Assembly (NCBI RefSeq): GCF_001691565.1
Contig: NZ_MAYO01000003.1
Span: forward strand, 1,650,766-1,714,765
From: Microbacterium oleivorans
Lineage (GTDB): Bacteria > Actinomycetota > Actinomycetes > Actinomycetales > Microbacteriaceae
Length of the DNA: 64,000 bases
Direction of reading: 5' to 3'
Under the pieces are notes generated by a model. That model worked only from the letters and a program-made list of their open reading frames with translations, was not told the DNA's origin and did not search any database. Position 1 is the stretch's first letter; every line of letters begins with the position of its first letter. A program made the position numbers and the translations under genes. This document shows, piece by piece, positions 1-8,099 of the stretch.

Positions 1-592
1 TGTCGGGTGCGCCCAGCAGACCGACCACGAGGTGCAGCGTGTAGATGCCGAGGTCCATCAGCGCCCCGCCGCCCGCGGCGGGGTCGAAGGCCGGGGCGAC
101 CGTCCCGGCACGGAAGGCGTCGTAGCGGGAGGAGTACTGCGAGTACTCGCACTGCACGAGCCGGAGCTCGCCGAGGCGCGGAAGGTTCTCGCGCATCCAT
201 TCCACGCTCGCGAGGTATTGGTTGTTGATCGCCTCGACGAGGATGAGTCCGCGCTCAGCGGCGAGCGAGTGGAGCTCGGCGAGGTCGTCGGTGCGCAGCA
301 CGAACGGCTTCTCGCAGATCACGTGCTTTCCCGCCAACAGCGCCCGACGCGCGACGTCCGCGTGCAGCACGTTCGGCACCGCGACCCACACGGTGTCGAT
401 GCGGCCGTCGGCGAGGCACTCCTCGAGGTCGGTGAAGACGAGAGGGATGCCGTGCGCGGCCGCCAGATCGTCGAGCTTCTCCCGGCTCGCCTCGCGACCG
501 ACGATCGCCGCGACCGTCAGCCCGGGAATGCCGGAGGCGTGGGGAAGGAACTCGGCGACGATCTTCCCCGCGCCGACGACGGCGAGCTGCAC
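1..592 (-). CDS. Gfo/Idh/MocA family oxidoreductase (3' end outside window)
   Basis: NAD(P)-dependent sugar or polyol dehydrogenase of the Gfo/Idh/MocA family. The gene starts with GTG at 592 and runs off the left edge, so only about 197 N-terminal residues are visible. The start reads MQLAVVGAGKIVAEFLP, a Rossmann fold with the GxGxI/V dinucleotide-binding turn. The family signature EKP follows in the stretch AGKHVICEKPF, at about residue 100. Near residue 185 comes GGGALMDLGIYTLHL, which is typical of the second domain. One base separates it from the stop of the DUF1304 gene upstream, so the two are probably translationally coupled in the GH32/ABC sugar operon. The substrate cannot be read from the sequence. 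The operon context suggests it oxidises the imported sugar or a product of it. Confidence 0.85.
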   Translation of the reverse strand, partial: MQLAVVGAGKIVAEFLPHASGIPGLTVAAIVGREASREKLDDLAAAHGIPLVFTDLEECLADGRIDTVWVAVPNVLHADVARRALLAGKHVICEKPFVLRTDDLAELHSLAAERGLILVEAINNQYLASVEWMRENLPRLGELRLVQCEYSQYSSRYDAFRAGTVAPAFDPAAGGGALMDLGIYTLHLVVGLLGAPD

Positions 593-593
593 G

Positions 594-980
594 TCAGACG
601 GCCAGCCCGATGGCGAGCAGCACCACGCCGATGAGGGGCGCGGCGAGCTGGATCAATGCCGCGCGCGCCTTCGAACGGTCCGACAGGAGGAGCACGAGAC
701 CCGCCGCGACCATCGACCCCGCGCCCACGAACACCAGGGTCGCACCGACGGCGGTCGACCCGGTGGCGACGAAGACGATGCCGAGGAACACCGCGATCGC
801 CAGGAACAGGTTGTAGAAGCCCTGATTGAAGGCGAACGGTTTCGTGATGTCGACCGTCGCGTCGGTCGTCCCGAAGGTGCGCCGCGCAGCAGGCCCGGTC
901 CAGGCGATCGACTCGAGGAAGAAGATGTAGACGTGGATGGCGGCGCCGAGCGCCGCGAACACCAACCCGGCGATGATCAT
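594..980 (-). CDS. DUF1304 family small membrane protein
   Basis: A 128-residue integral membrane protein of the DUF1304 family, with no known biochemical function. Four hydrophobic segments are visible: residues about 2-22, 52-72, 76-98 and 108-127. Between the first two lies the family-typical stretch with a conserved Glu (FFLESIAW) and the FGTTD and FNQGFYN motifs. It sits 12 bases after the GH32-like gene and one base before the oxidoreductase gene, so it is the fifth cistron of a six-gene sugar operon. A role in this sugar pathway is inferred from position only. DUF1304 genes are commonly found in unrelated contexts. Confidence 0.85.
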   Translation of the reverse strand: MIIAGLVFAALGAAIHVYIFFLESIAWTGPAARRTFGTTDATVDITKPFAFNQGFYNLFLAIAVFLGIVFVATGSTAVGATLVFVGAGSMVAAGLVLLLSDRSKARAALIQLAAPLIGVVLLAIGLAV

Positions 981-992
981 GGCGTCATCCTC

Positions 993-1922
993 TCAGATGA
1001 CAGCCGCGGCCTCCAGGAGAGCTCGTGCCGGCAGCGGGTCGGTGATTCCCATCGGCTCCGCGCCGGTCCCGGGAGATCCGAGGAAGGCCAGCACGACCGG
1101 CTCGCCCGCGCGGTCGCGGACGACGCGGCCGGCATAGTGCGGCGCGGCGAGAAGCAGACTCGCCTCGTCGACCGGGGCCCCGCGGGGCACGGCATCCGTC
1201 CGGACGGCCCAGACGCCCTCGGCACCGTCCGTCGTCCTGGGGGCGCAGAAGAGCAGGACGGGCGTGCCGTCGACCTCCGTCACCTGGAAGACCTCGAGGT
1301 GGGCGAAGGTCTGCGCCGGGCCGCTCAGCGGGGGCTGCACCGTCCAGGTGTCGAGATCGGGCGACCAGGCGTGCCCCACGACTCCCCCGGTGGACGTCGT
1401 GCCGCCGGCGCCGCGGGCGGTGATCAGCATGTGCCAGCCGTCGCCGGCGGGGTCGCGGAAGACCCACGGGTCGCGCCAGGCCTCTTCGGGCCACGCCGTG
1501 TCGCCGAGTTTCTCGTAGTACTCCCCCGCGGCGCGCAGGACGAACGCCTCGCGCTTGTCCCACCGGTGCAGGTCGGTCGAGGTCGCCATCCCGATCGACT
1601 CGATGTTCCGGGTGGAGCCTTCCTCGAGGAAGACCGAGCCGGTGTAGAACATCCGCCACAACCCGTCGTCTCCCTGGACGACGCAGCCGGTCCACGTGGC
1701 GGTCGCGTCGAAAGCGCCGGGTGCACCGGGGCCGAGCACTTCGCCGTGATCGGTCCAGTCGGTCAGATCCGTCGAGGTCGCGTGGCCGATGCGCGCGTGC
1801 CGATGACGCAGCTCCGGGTCGCCGAGCGACGTCGGCGCGCGCAGGTAGTAGAGGTGGAAGATCTCCCCGTCGTCGGCCACCCAGAAGTCCCACACCCAGT
1901 GGGTGTCCAGCGCAAAGGCCAC
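993..1922 (-). CDS. GH32-like (clan GH-J) glycoside hydrolase, cytoplasmic
   Basis: A 309-residue five-bladed beta-propeller hydrolase resembling GH32 beta-fructosidases. Three expected active-site elements are visible. The nucleophile motif is WDFW with D12, in place of the usual WMNDPNG. The transition-state stabiliser is in WRDPWVF (R150-D151-P152). The likely acid/base is E210 in HLEVFQV. It has no signal peptide and lacks the C-terminal beta-sandwich of classical GH32 enzymes, so it is a short catalytic-domain-only form that would act on sugar already imported. The GTG start lies one base after the stop of the permease gene. It probably splits a fructoside-like or related oligosaccharide brought in by the adjacent ABC importer. 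The exact linkage is not determinable, and GH43/GH68-like relatives remain possible. Confidence 0.75.
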   Translation of the reverse strand: MAFALDTHWVWDFWVADDGEIFHLYYLRAPTSLGDPELRHRHARIGHATSTDLTDWTDHGEVLGPGAPGAFDATATWTGCVVQGDDGLWRMFYTGSVFLEEGSTRNIESIGMATSTDLHRWDKREAFVLRAAGEYYEKLGDTAWPEEAWRDPWVFRDPAGDGWHMLITARGAGGTTSTGGVVGHAWSPDLDTWTVQPPLSGPAQTFAHLEVFQVTEVDGTPVLLFCAPRTTDGAEGVWAVRTDAVPRGAPVDEASLLLAAPHYAGRVVRDRAGEPVVLAFLGSPGTGAEPMGITDPLPARALLEAAAVI

Positions 1923-1923
1923 C

Positions 1924-2748
1924 TCAGCCCTTCAGCGAGCCCTGGAGCAGCGCCGAGACGAAGTGGCGCTGGAAGACGAGGAAGATGATGAGCGTCGGCG
2001 TCAGGATGAGGAGCGACCCGGCGCACAGGAGCGGGATGTCCGTCCCGTACTGGCCCTGGAATGCTCCCAGCGCCCCGGCCATCGTCCGCTTCTCGGGATC
2101 GTTGACGAGCACGATCGCGAGCAGGAACTGGTTCCAGGTCCACAGGAACAACAGGATCGCGAGCGAGGACAGCGCCGGCACCGACAGCGGGATGTGGATG
2201 CGCCAGAAGAGCTGCCACGTGGTGGCACCGTCCATGCGCGCCGCCTCGGACAGGTCCTGCGGCATCGTGATGAAGTGCGCGCGCATCCACATGACCGCGA
2301 ACGGCATGAAGAGGCCGATGAGCGGCAGGATGATCGCCCAGCGGGTGTTGAGGAGGCCCATGTCGCGGATCTGGAAGTACAGCGGCGTGATGATCCCCTC
2401 GAACGGGAGGGTCAGCCCGAGGATGAACGCGACGAAGACGATCCGACCGCCCGCGGGGCGCAGCTGGCCGAGGGCGAATCCGGCGAGCGTCGCGAAGAGG
2501 ACGGCGGCCGGGACGACCGCGATCTCGATGAGGAAGCTCGATCCGAGGAGGGCCGCCATGTTCGCGGACTGGAACGCGGTGACGAAGTTGTCCCACCGGG
2601 GTTCGGCCGGCCATTCCAGACCGCTCGGGTAGGTCCCGGGTGCGTGGAGCGCCGTCACGAAAAGGCTGACGAACGGCATGACGGTGACGAGCATGAGGAC
2701 GACCAGCAGGATGCGGCCGACCCATTTCTCGCGGGCGCGGACGATCAC
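1924..2748 (-). CDS. Carbohydrate ABC transporter permease, MalG type
   Basis: The second inner-membrane subunit of a CUT1 sugar importer, about 274 residues with six predicted membrane segments. The cytoplasmic EAA loop is visible as EAARMDGATTWQLFWRIHIP, which docks the (unlinked) ATPase. The start is GTG at 2748, whose bases overlap the upstream permease stop as GTGA. The frame stays open well upstream of this point, but that part is antisense-like sequence inside the partner permease. It works with the MalF-type permease at 2745-3704 and the binding protein at 3708-5072. No ATPase gene lies in this operon, so a shared MsiK-type ATPase encoded elsewhere is expected, as is common in actinobacteria. 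Confidence 0.92.
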   Translation of the reverse strand: MIVRAREKWVGRILLVVLMLVTVMPFVSLFVTALHAPGTYPSGLEWPAEPRWDNFVTAFQSANMAALLGSSFLIEIAVVPAAVLFATLAGFALGQLRPAGGRIVFVAFILGLTLPFEGIITPLYFQIRDMGLLNTRWAIILPLIGLFMPFAVMWMRAHFITMPQDLSEAARMDGATTWQLFWRIHIPLSVPALSSLAILLFLWTWNQFLLAIVLVNDPEKRTMAGALGAFQGQYGTDIPLLCAGSLLILTPTLIIFLVFQRHFVSALLQGSLKG

Positions 2749-3704
2749 GATTCTTTCCCTCGGAGGATGCGCTGCAGCGGGAGGACGATGAGCAGGACGA
2801 GGGCCATGAGGACGATCGCGAACGCCGACGCCGTCCCGACCTCTCGCTGGTAGAACGCGAGGTAGAAGATCTGGAGGCCGGGGACGAGCGTGCTGTCGCC
2901 CGGACCGCCCTGCGTCGCGATGTAGATGATGTCGAAGCTGGCGAGCGCGGCGATGACCGTGACCGTGACGCAGACGGCGACCTCCTGGCGGACGCCGGGC
3001 AGCGTCACGCTGAGGAACTCGCGGAGGGGGCCGGCGCCGTCGATGCGCGCCGCTTCGTAGAGAGCGGGGTCGATCTTCGTCATGCCCGCGAGGATCAGGA
3101 CGAGGCAGAGCCCGACCTGCACCCACGCGCCGATGACGCCGACGGCGGGCAGCGCGGTCGAGAAGTCGCCGAGCCAGGCGCGGGTGAGTTCACCGAGGCC
3201 GAAGAGCCGAAGGAACTGGTTGACGACTCCGTTGGTCGACAGCTGCCAGCTCCACATGATGCCCGCCGCGACCAGCGGGATGACCTGCGGCAGGAACAGG
3301 ACGGTCCGCGAGATACCGGCCAGACGGCTCGCGGCGATCGCGCGGATCATGTTGGCCGCGATCAGCGCGATGCCAACCGGGATGATGCTGAAGTAGATGA
3401 TCAGCTCGAAGGCGTTGAGGATCGCTCCGGTCAGCTTCGGGTTGCTGAACACCTCGACGTAGTTGGCGAATCCGACCCAGGTGGCGGGGCCGATGCCGTT
3501 CCAGTCGTAGAACGAGTACTGCGCCGAGAGCGCGATCGGGCGCAGCACGAAGAAGACGTAGAAGCCGGCGGCGGGGAGCACCAGGAGGTACGCCGCGAGG
3601 CTCGCCCGGAGCTTGCGCCGGCGGCGGCGCTGAGCCGCCGCCGGGTCGAGCGCTGCTGCGCCGGTGGCGACCACCGGCGCAGCAGCGGGAGGAGCAGAGA
3701 CCAT
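2745..3704 (-). CDS. Carbohydrate ABC transporter permease, MalF type
   Basis: The first inner-membrane subunit of the CUT1 sugar importer, about 319 residues. An Arg-rich cytoplasmic N-terminus (AQRRRRRKLRASL) precedes the first membrane helix. The EAA loop reads EAARIDGAGPLREFLSVTLP near residue 220. Two candidate starts are adjacent: GTG at 3707 and ATG at 3704. I prefer the ATG, with only three bases between it and the binding-protein stop. It pairs with the MalG-type permease downstream, and the two genes overlap by four bases. Confidence 0.92.
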   Translation of the reverse strand: MVSAPPAAAPVVATGAAALDPAAAQRRRRRKLRASLAAYLLVLPAAGFYVFFVLRPIALSAQYSFYDWNGIGPATWVGFANYVEVFSNPKLTGAILNAFELIIYFSIIPVGIALIAANMIRAIAASRLAGISRTVLFLPQVIPLVAAGIMWSWQLSTNGVVNQFLRLFGLGELTRAWLGDFSTALPAVGVIGAWVQVGLCLVLILAGMTKIDPALYEAARIDGAGPLREFLSVTLPGVRQEVAVCVTVTVIAALASFDIIYIATQGGPGDSTLVPGLQIFYLAFYQREVGTASAFAIVLMALVLLIVLPLQRILRGKES

Positions 3705-3707
3705 CAC

Positions 3708-5072
3708 TCAGTTCCCGATTTGGCTCTCGTAGTCCGACTGCACCGACGACAGGAGACCTTCCGGCGTCTGCTCACCGGCGACGAGCTTCTGCAGGTTGGG
3801 CGTCCAGCTCTGCGCGTAGATCGCACCGGTCGCGTTGGCGATGAAGTCCATCGCGCCGTTGGCCTTGCTCAACTCGGCGCCGGCGGCGAGGGTCGCGGCG
3901 GTCGTCGATCCCTCCTCGACGGGCGGCATGAACGCGTCGGCCGGGCCCATCGGGTGCGAGCCGCCGACCTCGACGCCGATCGTGCGCGCCTTCTCATTGG
4001 TCGCGGTCCAGTTGAGGAAGAACGCGGCGCAGTCGGCGTGCTTGGCCGTGGCGGCGACGCCGAAGGTCAGCGGCGCCGACATGGCGCCGATCTGGCCGCC
4101 CTCTTCACGCGGGGGCATGAGGAAGAAGCCTGCCTCGCCCGGCATCTGCGTGTCGAGGTTGCCCGACTCCCAGTCACCGTCGAACATGAACAGCGACTCG
4201 CCGCCGATGAAGCGGCTCATCATCTGGGAGTAGTCGAGCGAGTTGATGTCGTCGGCGAAGAAGCCCTCGTCGATCCACTTCTTCAGGTGCGTCGTCGCTT
4301 CGAGGTTCTCGGGGGTGTCGATCGTGGCGTCCGGCTGCTGGAAGATCCAGTCGTTGATCTTCGCGGGGTCGCCGTACGAGGCCATGAGCGCCTGCAGCGG
4401 GAAGGCGAGGCCACCGGTCGCGCCGCCGTTGAACTGGGTGATGGGGGTGATCCCGGCATCCTTCGCGGCCTTAAGGTCCGCGTCGAACTCGTCGAGCGTC
4501 TTCGGCGCCTCGGTCATGCCGATCTTCTTGGCGAGGGTCTTGTTGTAGAAGACCCCCGTCATCGAGTAGTTGAGACCCAGTGCGTAGAGCGGTCCGTTGC
4601 CGCGACGACCGTCGGCGTCGACGCGCAGCTGCTGCAGCTGCGAGGCGGGCCAGTCCGTCCACCCGAACGCCTCGGCGTACGGGTCGAGGTTCAGGAGCAG
4701 ACCGTCCTTCGCGAGCTCGGACATCTGCGGCAGGCGCATGAGGTCCGGCGGCGAGTCCTGCAGGACGCGCGGGGCGTTCTGGGTGATGACGGCGAACTGG
4801 TCCTCGCGGATGTCGAAGGTCACGTTCGGGTACTGCTTCGTGAACTCGGCGGTCAGGTCCTTCGGGAGCGGGAAGCCGGTCTCGAAGTAGCCGCTGAGGA
4901 CGACGTCCTCGTCGCCGCACGTCGGCCCGTTCGCGCCGAAGTCAGCGGTGGAGGATGCCTGGGGTGCGGCGGTTCCCCCCGGAGGGGCGCACGCGGTGAC
5001 GGCCACCGCGAGCGAGGTCAGGACCCCGGCGAGGATCAGCGGACGGAGAGGGCGCTGTGTGAGGCGAGACAT
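3708..5072 (-). CDS. Sugar ABC transporter substrate-binding lipoprotein
   Basis: An extracellular solute-binding protein (family 1) that captures sugar for the adjacent CUT1 permeases, 454 residues. The ATG at 5072 is chosen because AAAGGAG lies seven bases before it. A longer frame from 5096 lacks such a site. The N-terminus has a basic stretch, a hydrophobic core and a lipobox ending VTAC, so it is a lipoprotein anchored on the outer face of the membrane. It is the first gene of the operon. Its promoter region carries a LacI operator at 5131-5146 and a small inverted repeat at 5110-5127. The ligand is unknown. The GH32-like gene downstream suggests an oligosaccharide. Confidence 0.93.
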   Translation of the reverse strand: MSRLTQRPLRPLILAGVLTSLAVAVTACAPPGGTAAPQASSTADFGANGPTCGDEDVVLSGYFETGFPLPKDLTAEFTKQYPNVTFDIREDQFAVITQNAPRVLQDSPPDLMRLPQMSELAKDGLLLNLDPYAEAFGWTDWPASQLQQLRVDADGRRGNGPLYALGLNYSMTGVFYNKTLAKKIGMTEAPKTLDEFDADLKAAKDAGITPITQFNGGATGGLAFPLQALMASYGDPAKINDWIFQQPDATIDTPENLEATTHLKKWIDEGFFADDINSLDYSQMMSRFIGGESLFMFDGDWESGNLDTQMPGEAGFFLMPPREEGGQIGAMSAPLTFGVAATAKHADCAAFFLNWTATNEKARTIGVEVGGSHPMGPADAFMPPVEEGSTTAATLAAGAELSKANGAMDFIANATGAIYAQSWTPNLQKLVAGEQTPEGLLSSVQSDYESQIGN

Positions 5073-5109
5073 CACTGTCTCCTTTCGGAAAACCACGGTG
5101 TTCGGGACG

Positions 5110-5127
5110 GAGACTCCGACGAGTCTC
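5110..5127. repeat. Short inverted repeat in leader of sugar operon
   Basis: Perfect 7-base arms GAGACTC and GAGTCTC separated by four bases. They lie between the LacI operator and the binding-protein start. The element would fold as a stem-loop near the 5' end of the operon mRNA, or act as a second protein-binding site. Function is unknown. Confidence 0.45.
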
Positions 5128-5130
5128 GGT

Positions 5131-5146
5131 GCTAAATCGCGTTAGC
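5131..5146. promoter_or_regulatory. LacI-family operator copy 1 (GCTAAATCGCGTTAGC)
   Basis: A 16-base site with inverted arms GCTAA and TTAGC, located between the divergent lacI gene (5271) and the sugar operon (first gene ends at 5072). It is identical, on the opposite strand, to the site at 6350-6365 in front of the esterase gene. It overlaps a TTGCTA that could serve as the -35 box of the sugar operon. It is inferred to be the binding site of the LacI protein encoded at 5271. Confidence 0.8.
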
Positions 5147-5270
5147 AAGGTCATGATGCGGCACACCGCCCGGCTGTGTCAATGGGCGCGGGGCGTGTCC
5201 TGCCTGCGACTTCCCGGCTCGGTCGGCCGTCCCGGCACCCCGTTAGGATCGCGGGAGACAGGAGGTCGCC

Positions 5271-6314
5271 GTGACGAAGAACCGCGTGACGCTCGCCGAC
5301 GTCGCGCGCGCCGCCGGCATATCGCGGACGACGGCGTCGCTCGTCCTCTCGGGTCGCGGCGACGAGATGCGGATCGCCGAAGCGTCGCAGGAGCGCGTGC
5401 GCCTCGTCGCCGCCGAGCTCGGCTATCGCCCGAACATGATCTCGGCCGGGCTGCGGAGCGGGACGAGCCGGACGCTCGGCTTCATCTCCGACTCGGTCGC
5501 CACCTCGCAGCTCGCGGGCGACATGATCAAAGGCGCCCTCGAGGGGGCGCGACGCCACGGGCACATGCTGTTCATCGGCGAGTACGAGGGCGACGAGTCC
5601 GAAGCCGAGCGCCTCGTCCACGCGATGCTCGACCGCCAGGTCGACGGCGTCATCATGGCCTCGATGTTCACGAGGGAACGAGCCGTACCGGCAGCACTCG
5701 CCCACCGGAACGTCGTCCTGCTCAACACGCTCCCCGACGGTCCGACGACCCGCGCGCACGCGATCCTGCCCGACGAATTGGATGCCGGTCGTCGCGCCGC
5801 GCGCCTCCTGCTCGACCACGGGCATCGGGACATCCATCTCATCGGCGCCGGCCCCACACTGGCGGAGGTCCCCCGCGAGACGGTCGCGGGGCGCGAGCGG
5901 CTGGAGGGGATCCTCGAGGAGTTGGCCGGGGCGAACGTCGCACCGGCATCCGGTCGCATGCTGAGCATCTGGCTACCGGCCGACGGGTGGAAGGCGACCG
6001 CAGACCTCATCTCCTCCGGCGTGCGTTCGGGCGCCATCATCGCCTTCAACGACCGCATCGCGTTCGGCGCGTACCAGGCGATAGCCGAAGCGGGCCTGAC
6101 GGTACCGGGCGACTTCTCGATCGTCTCGTTCGACGATCATCAGTTGGCGAGCTGGGTGCACCCGGGTCTGACCACGTTCGCCATCCCCCACTTCGAACTG
6201 GGGCTGCAGTCGGTCGAGACGCTGCTGACCGCCTCTCCCGACGCGCTCGCCTCCGTCGAGCGGGTCCCCATGCCGCTACGGACCCGCGGGTCGGTGCGCT
6301 CCGCCTCCGCCTGA
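5271..6314 (+). CDS. LacI-family transcriptional repressor of the GH32/ABC locus
   Basis: A 347-residue LacI/GalR regulator. The N-terminal helix-turn-helix reads LADVARAAGISRTTASLVL (residues 8-26), followed by the hinge helix region and a periplasmic-binding-protein-like sensor domain that should bind a sugar inducer. Start GTG at 5271 is preceded by AGGAGG. It is divergent from the sugar importer operon. The operator at 5131-5146 lies between them, and an identical operator lies just after this gene, before the esterase. The sensor therefore probably controls both units and possibly itself. The inducer is not predictable. Confidence 0.93.
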   Translation: MTKNRVTLADVARAAGISRTTASLVLSGRGDEMRIAEASQERVRLVAAELGYRPNMISAGLRSGTSRTLGFISDSVATSQLAGDMIKGALEGARRHGHMLFIGEYEGDESEAERLVHAMLDRQVDGVIMASMFTRERAVPAALAHRNVVLLNTLPDGPTTRAHAILPDELDAGRRAARLLLDHGHRDIHLIGAGPTLAEVPRETVAGRERLEGILEELAGANVAPASGRMLSIWLPADGWKATADLISSGVRSGAIIAFNDRIAFGAYQAIAEAGLTVPGDFSIVSFDDHQLASWVHPGLTTFAIPHFELGLQSVETLLTASPDALASVERVPMPLRTRGSVRSASA

Positions 6315-6349
6315 GCGCACGTGGACACGCGTGATCCGCTATCGTCTCA

Positions 6350-6365
6350 GCTAACGCGATTTAGC
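6350..6365. promoter_or_regulatory. LacI-family operator copy 2 (GCTAACGCGATTTAGC)
   Basis: The exact reverse complement of the operator at 5131-5146, located 32 bases before the start of the alpha/beta hydrolase gene. A candidate -10 element TATCGT lies at 6340-6345, so a bound repressor would cover the transcription start. This places the hydrolase in the same regulon as the sugar importer. Confidence 0.8.
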
Positions 6366-6397
6366 AGGGCTGCTCGGGTCGCGTCGAGAGGACCAGC

Positions 6398-7381
6398 ATG
6401 GAGCATCGGAGCCCCCACTCGACCGGCATCCGGCACCCCCGCCCACCCTTCGACCCGGACGTCGAGCGCGCGCTCGACGAACGCGACGACGTCGTGACGG
6501 GCCTCGCACCGGAGGACATCGCGGCCCTCCGCGCGACGGCTGTCCTGCCCTCCCGAGACGCGTACACGCTCGGCGGCAGCTTCGAGGACCACGAGCACGA
6601 GACCGTGGCCGCCGACGGCGCTCGCGTGCGACTCGTCGTCCTCACCCCGGCTGGTCGGCCCGGGCCGTTCCCGGTGCTCTTCCACATCCACGGGGGCGGG
6701 ATGATCGTCGGCAGCGCCTACGACGTCCTTCCCGATCTCGGCATCTCAGCTCTAGAGCTCGGCCTCGCCATCGTCTCCGTCGAGTACCGGCTGGCTCCCG
6801 AGCACCCCTACCCCGCCGCCCTGGACGACGTCTTCGCGGGCTGGGAATGGGTCGCCCGCGAGGGGGCGGCGCACGGGTTGGAGCCCGACCGGGTCATCGT
6901 GCAGGGCGTGAGCGCCGGGGGCGGGCTCGCCGCCGGCGCGGTCCTGCTGGCCCGGGACCGCGGGGGCCCTGCGGCGATCGGCCAGATGCTCGTCTACCCG
7001 ATGCTCGATCACCGCAACGATTCGGCATCCGCCCGTCAGATGGAGGGTGCCGGCGCGTGGGACCGCCGCGCGAACGCAACCGGCTGGGCGGCCTATCTCG
7101 GCGGCCTGGATCGGGGAGCAGTGCCGGCCTACGCCTCGCCCGCCCTCGCCCAGGACCTGGGCGGACTTCCGCCGACCTTCCTCGAAGTCGGCTCGGCCGA
7201 GACCTTCCGCGACGAGGACGTCGACTACGCGCGGCGCATCTGGGCAGCCGGCGGCGACGCGGAACTGCACGTGTGGCCGGGCGGAGCGCACGCGTTCGAC
7301 GCCCTCGTACCCGACGCACCGCTCTCGCACGATGCCCGTGAGGCCCGCGTCCGCTGGCTTCGCCGCGTGCTGGGACGCTGA
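6398..7381 (+). CDS. Alpha/beta hydrolase, HSL-type esterase
   Basis: A 327-residue esterase or lipase of the hormone-sensitive-lipase family. The oxyanion-hole motif HGGG occurs in HIHGGGMIVG at about residue 98. The nucleophile elbow is GVSAGGG at about residue 171. The catalytic Asp is expected in the ETFRDEDVDYA region and the His in WPGGAHAFD. It has no signal peptide and is therefore cytoplasmic. The ATG at 6398 has GAGAGGA upstream. The LacI operator at 6350-6365 lies just before it, so it probably removes an acyl group from the imported sugar. It ends at a strong bidirectional terminator shared with the convergent fasciclin gene. Confidence 0.88.
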   Translation: MEHRSPHSTGIRHPRPPFDPDVERALDERDDVVTGLAPEDIAALRATAVLPSRDAYTLGGSFEDHEHETVAADGARVRLVVLTPAGRPGPFPVLFHIHGGGMIVGSAYDVLPDLGISALELGLAIVSVEYRLAPEHPYPAALDDVFAGWEWVAREGAAHGLEPDRVIVQGVSAGGGLAAGAVLLARDRGGPAAIGQMLVYPMLDHRNDSASARQMEGAGAWDRRANATGWAAYLGGLDRGAVPAYASPALAQDLGGLPPTFLEVGSAETFRDEDVDYARRIWAAGGDAELHVWPGGAHAFDALVPDAPLSHDAREARVRWLRRVLGR

Positions 7382-7401
7382 CCGGCCCGAACGGCCGGAC
7401 C

Positions 7402-7438
7402 GAACGGCCCGCCTCGACGACGCCGAGGCGGGCCGTTC
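7402..7438. terminator. Bidirectional terminator hairpin
   Basis: A perfect 15-base-pair stem (7402-7416 with 7424-7438) and a 7-base loop, between the convergent esterase and fasciclin genes. There is no long U-tract, which is usual for high-GC actinobacteria. Confidence 0.85.
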
Positions 7439-7446
7439 CGGATCGA

Positions 7447-8040
7447 TCAGGACGCCGGGACGAGGACGCGGTCGATCGTGTGGATGACCCCGTTGGAGGC
7501 CTTGATGTCGATCGCGCGGAGGACGAGCTTCGGGTTCTTCAGATCCGGGGTCTCGTCGCGGAGCACGATCCCGCGCGGCTCGATGGTGCCGCCGTTGGCC
7601 ATCTCGATCTCGTGCGAGAACAGCACCTTCACCGGCGACAGCTTCTTACCGGCGACCACGTGGTAGAGCAGGATGTCCGTGATCTGCTCGCCCGTGAACG
7701 TCGAGGTGATGGTCTTCAGCGCGGCGGCCTCCGAGGCAGGGGCCTTGCCGGTCAGGTCCGTCACCAGCCGCTCGAAGGCGCGGTCGTTCGGCGCGAAGAC
7801 CGTGAACGTCGACGACGGGTCGTCGAGCGTCTCGTCCAGGCCGGTGGCCACGAGCGCCTGCACCAGGATGTCGTAGTCCGAACCGTTCGCGTCGGGGGTG
7901 CCGCCTCCGGATGCCGCGACTGCGACATCCACGACGGTTCCCTTCGGCGCGGCGGCCTGGTGGGCGGATGCCGGCGAGGCCGTGAAGGCGAGCGCGCCTG
8001 CGACCACGGTGGCCAGAGCGGTTCCGAGCTTCTTGTTCAT
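7447..8040 (-). CDS. Secreted fasciclin-domain protein (MPT70-like)
   Basis: A 197-residue secreted protein with one fasciclin (FAS1) adhesion domain, similar in size and layout to mycobacterial MPT70/MPT83. A signal peptide (residues 1 to about 27, ending SPASA) is followed by the FAS1 fold. FAS1 motifs are TVFAPNDRAFERL (H1-like) and the C-terminal NGVIHTIDRVLVP. No lipobox is seen, so the protein is probably released rather than anchored. ATG at 8040 is chosen because AAGGAG precedes it and a good signal peptide follows. The frame stays open far upstream only because of GC bias. A SigK-like ECF promoter lies at 8100-8128. Function is likely cell-surface or matrix interaction. Confidence 0.93.
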   Translation of the reverse strand: MNKKLGTALATVVAGALAFTASPASAHQAAAPKGTVVDVAVAASGGGTPDANGSDYDILVQALVATGLDETLDDPSSTFTVFAPNDRAFERLVTDLTGKAPASEAAALKTITSTFTGEQITDILLYHVVAGKKLSPVKVLFSHEIEMANGGTIEPRGIVLRDETPDLKNPKLVLRAIDIKASNGVIHTIDRVLVPAS

Positions 8041-8099
8041 CACGTTGCTCCTTCGATGAGAAGAGTCGCGCCCGGCGGACATGTCGGGCGCCAGTGATG

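Noticed and set aside
222..1988. Long plus-strand frame of 588 codons opposite the dehydrogenase, DUF1304 and GH32-like genes.
   Set aside because: Its translation is Arg/Gly/Asp/His-rich low-complexity sequence without any family motif, and the opposite strand has well-supported genes. It is a GC-bias shadow.
1924..3126. Possible fusion or longer form of the MalG-type permease.
   Set aside because: The added 126 residues are out-of-frame sequence of the MalF-type permease. The GTGA overlap at 2745-2748 gives the normal family start.
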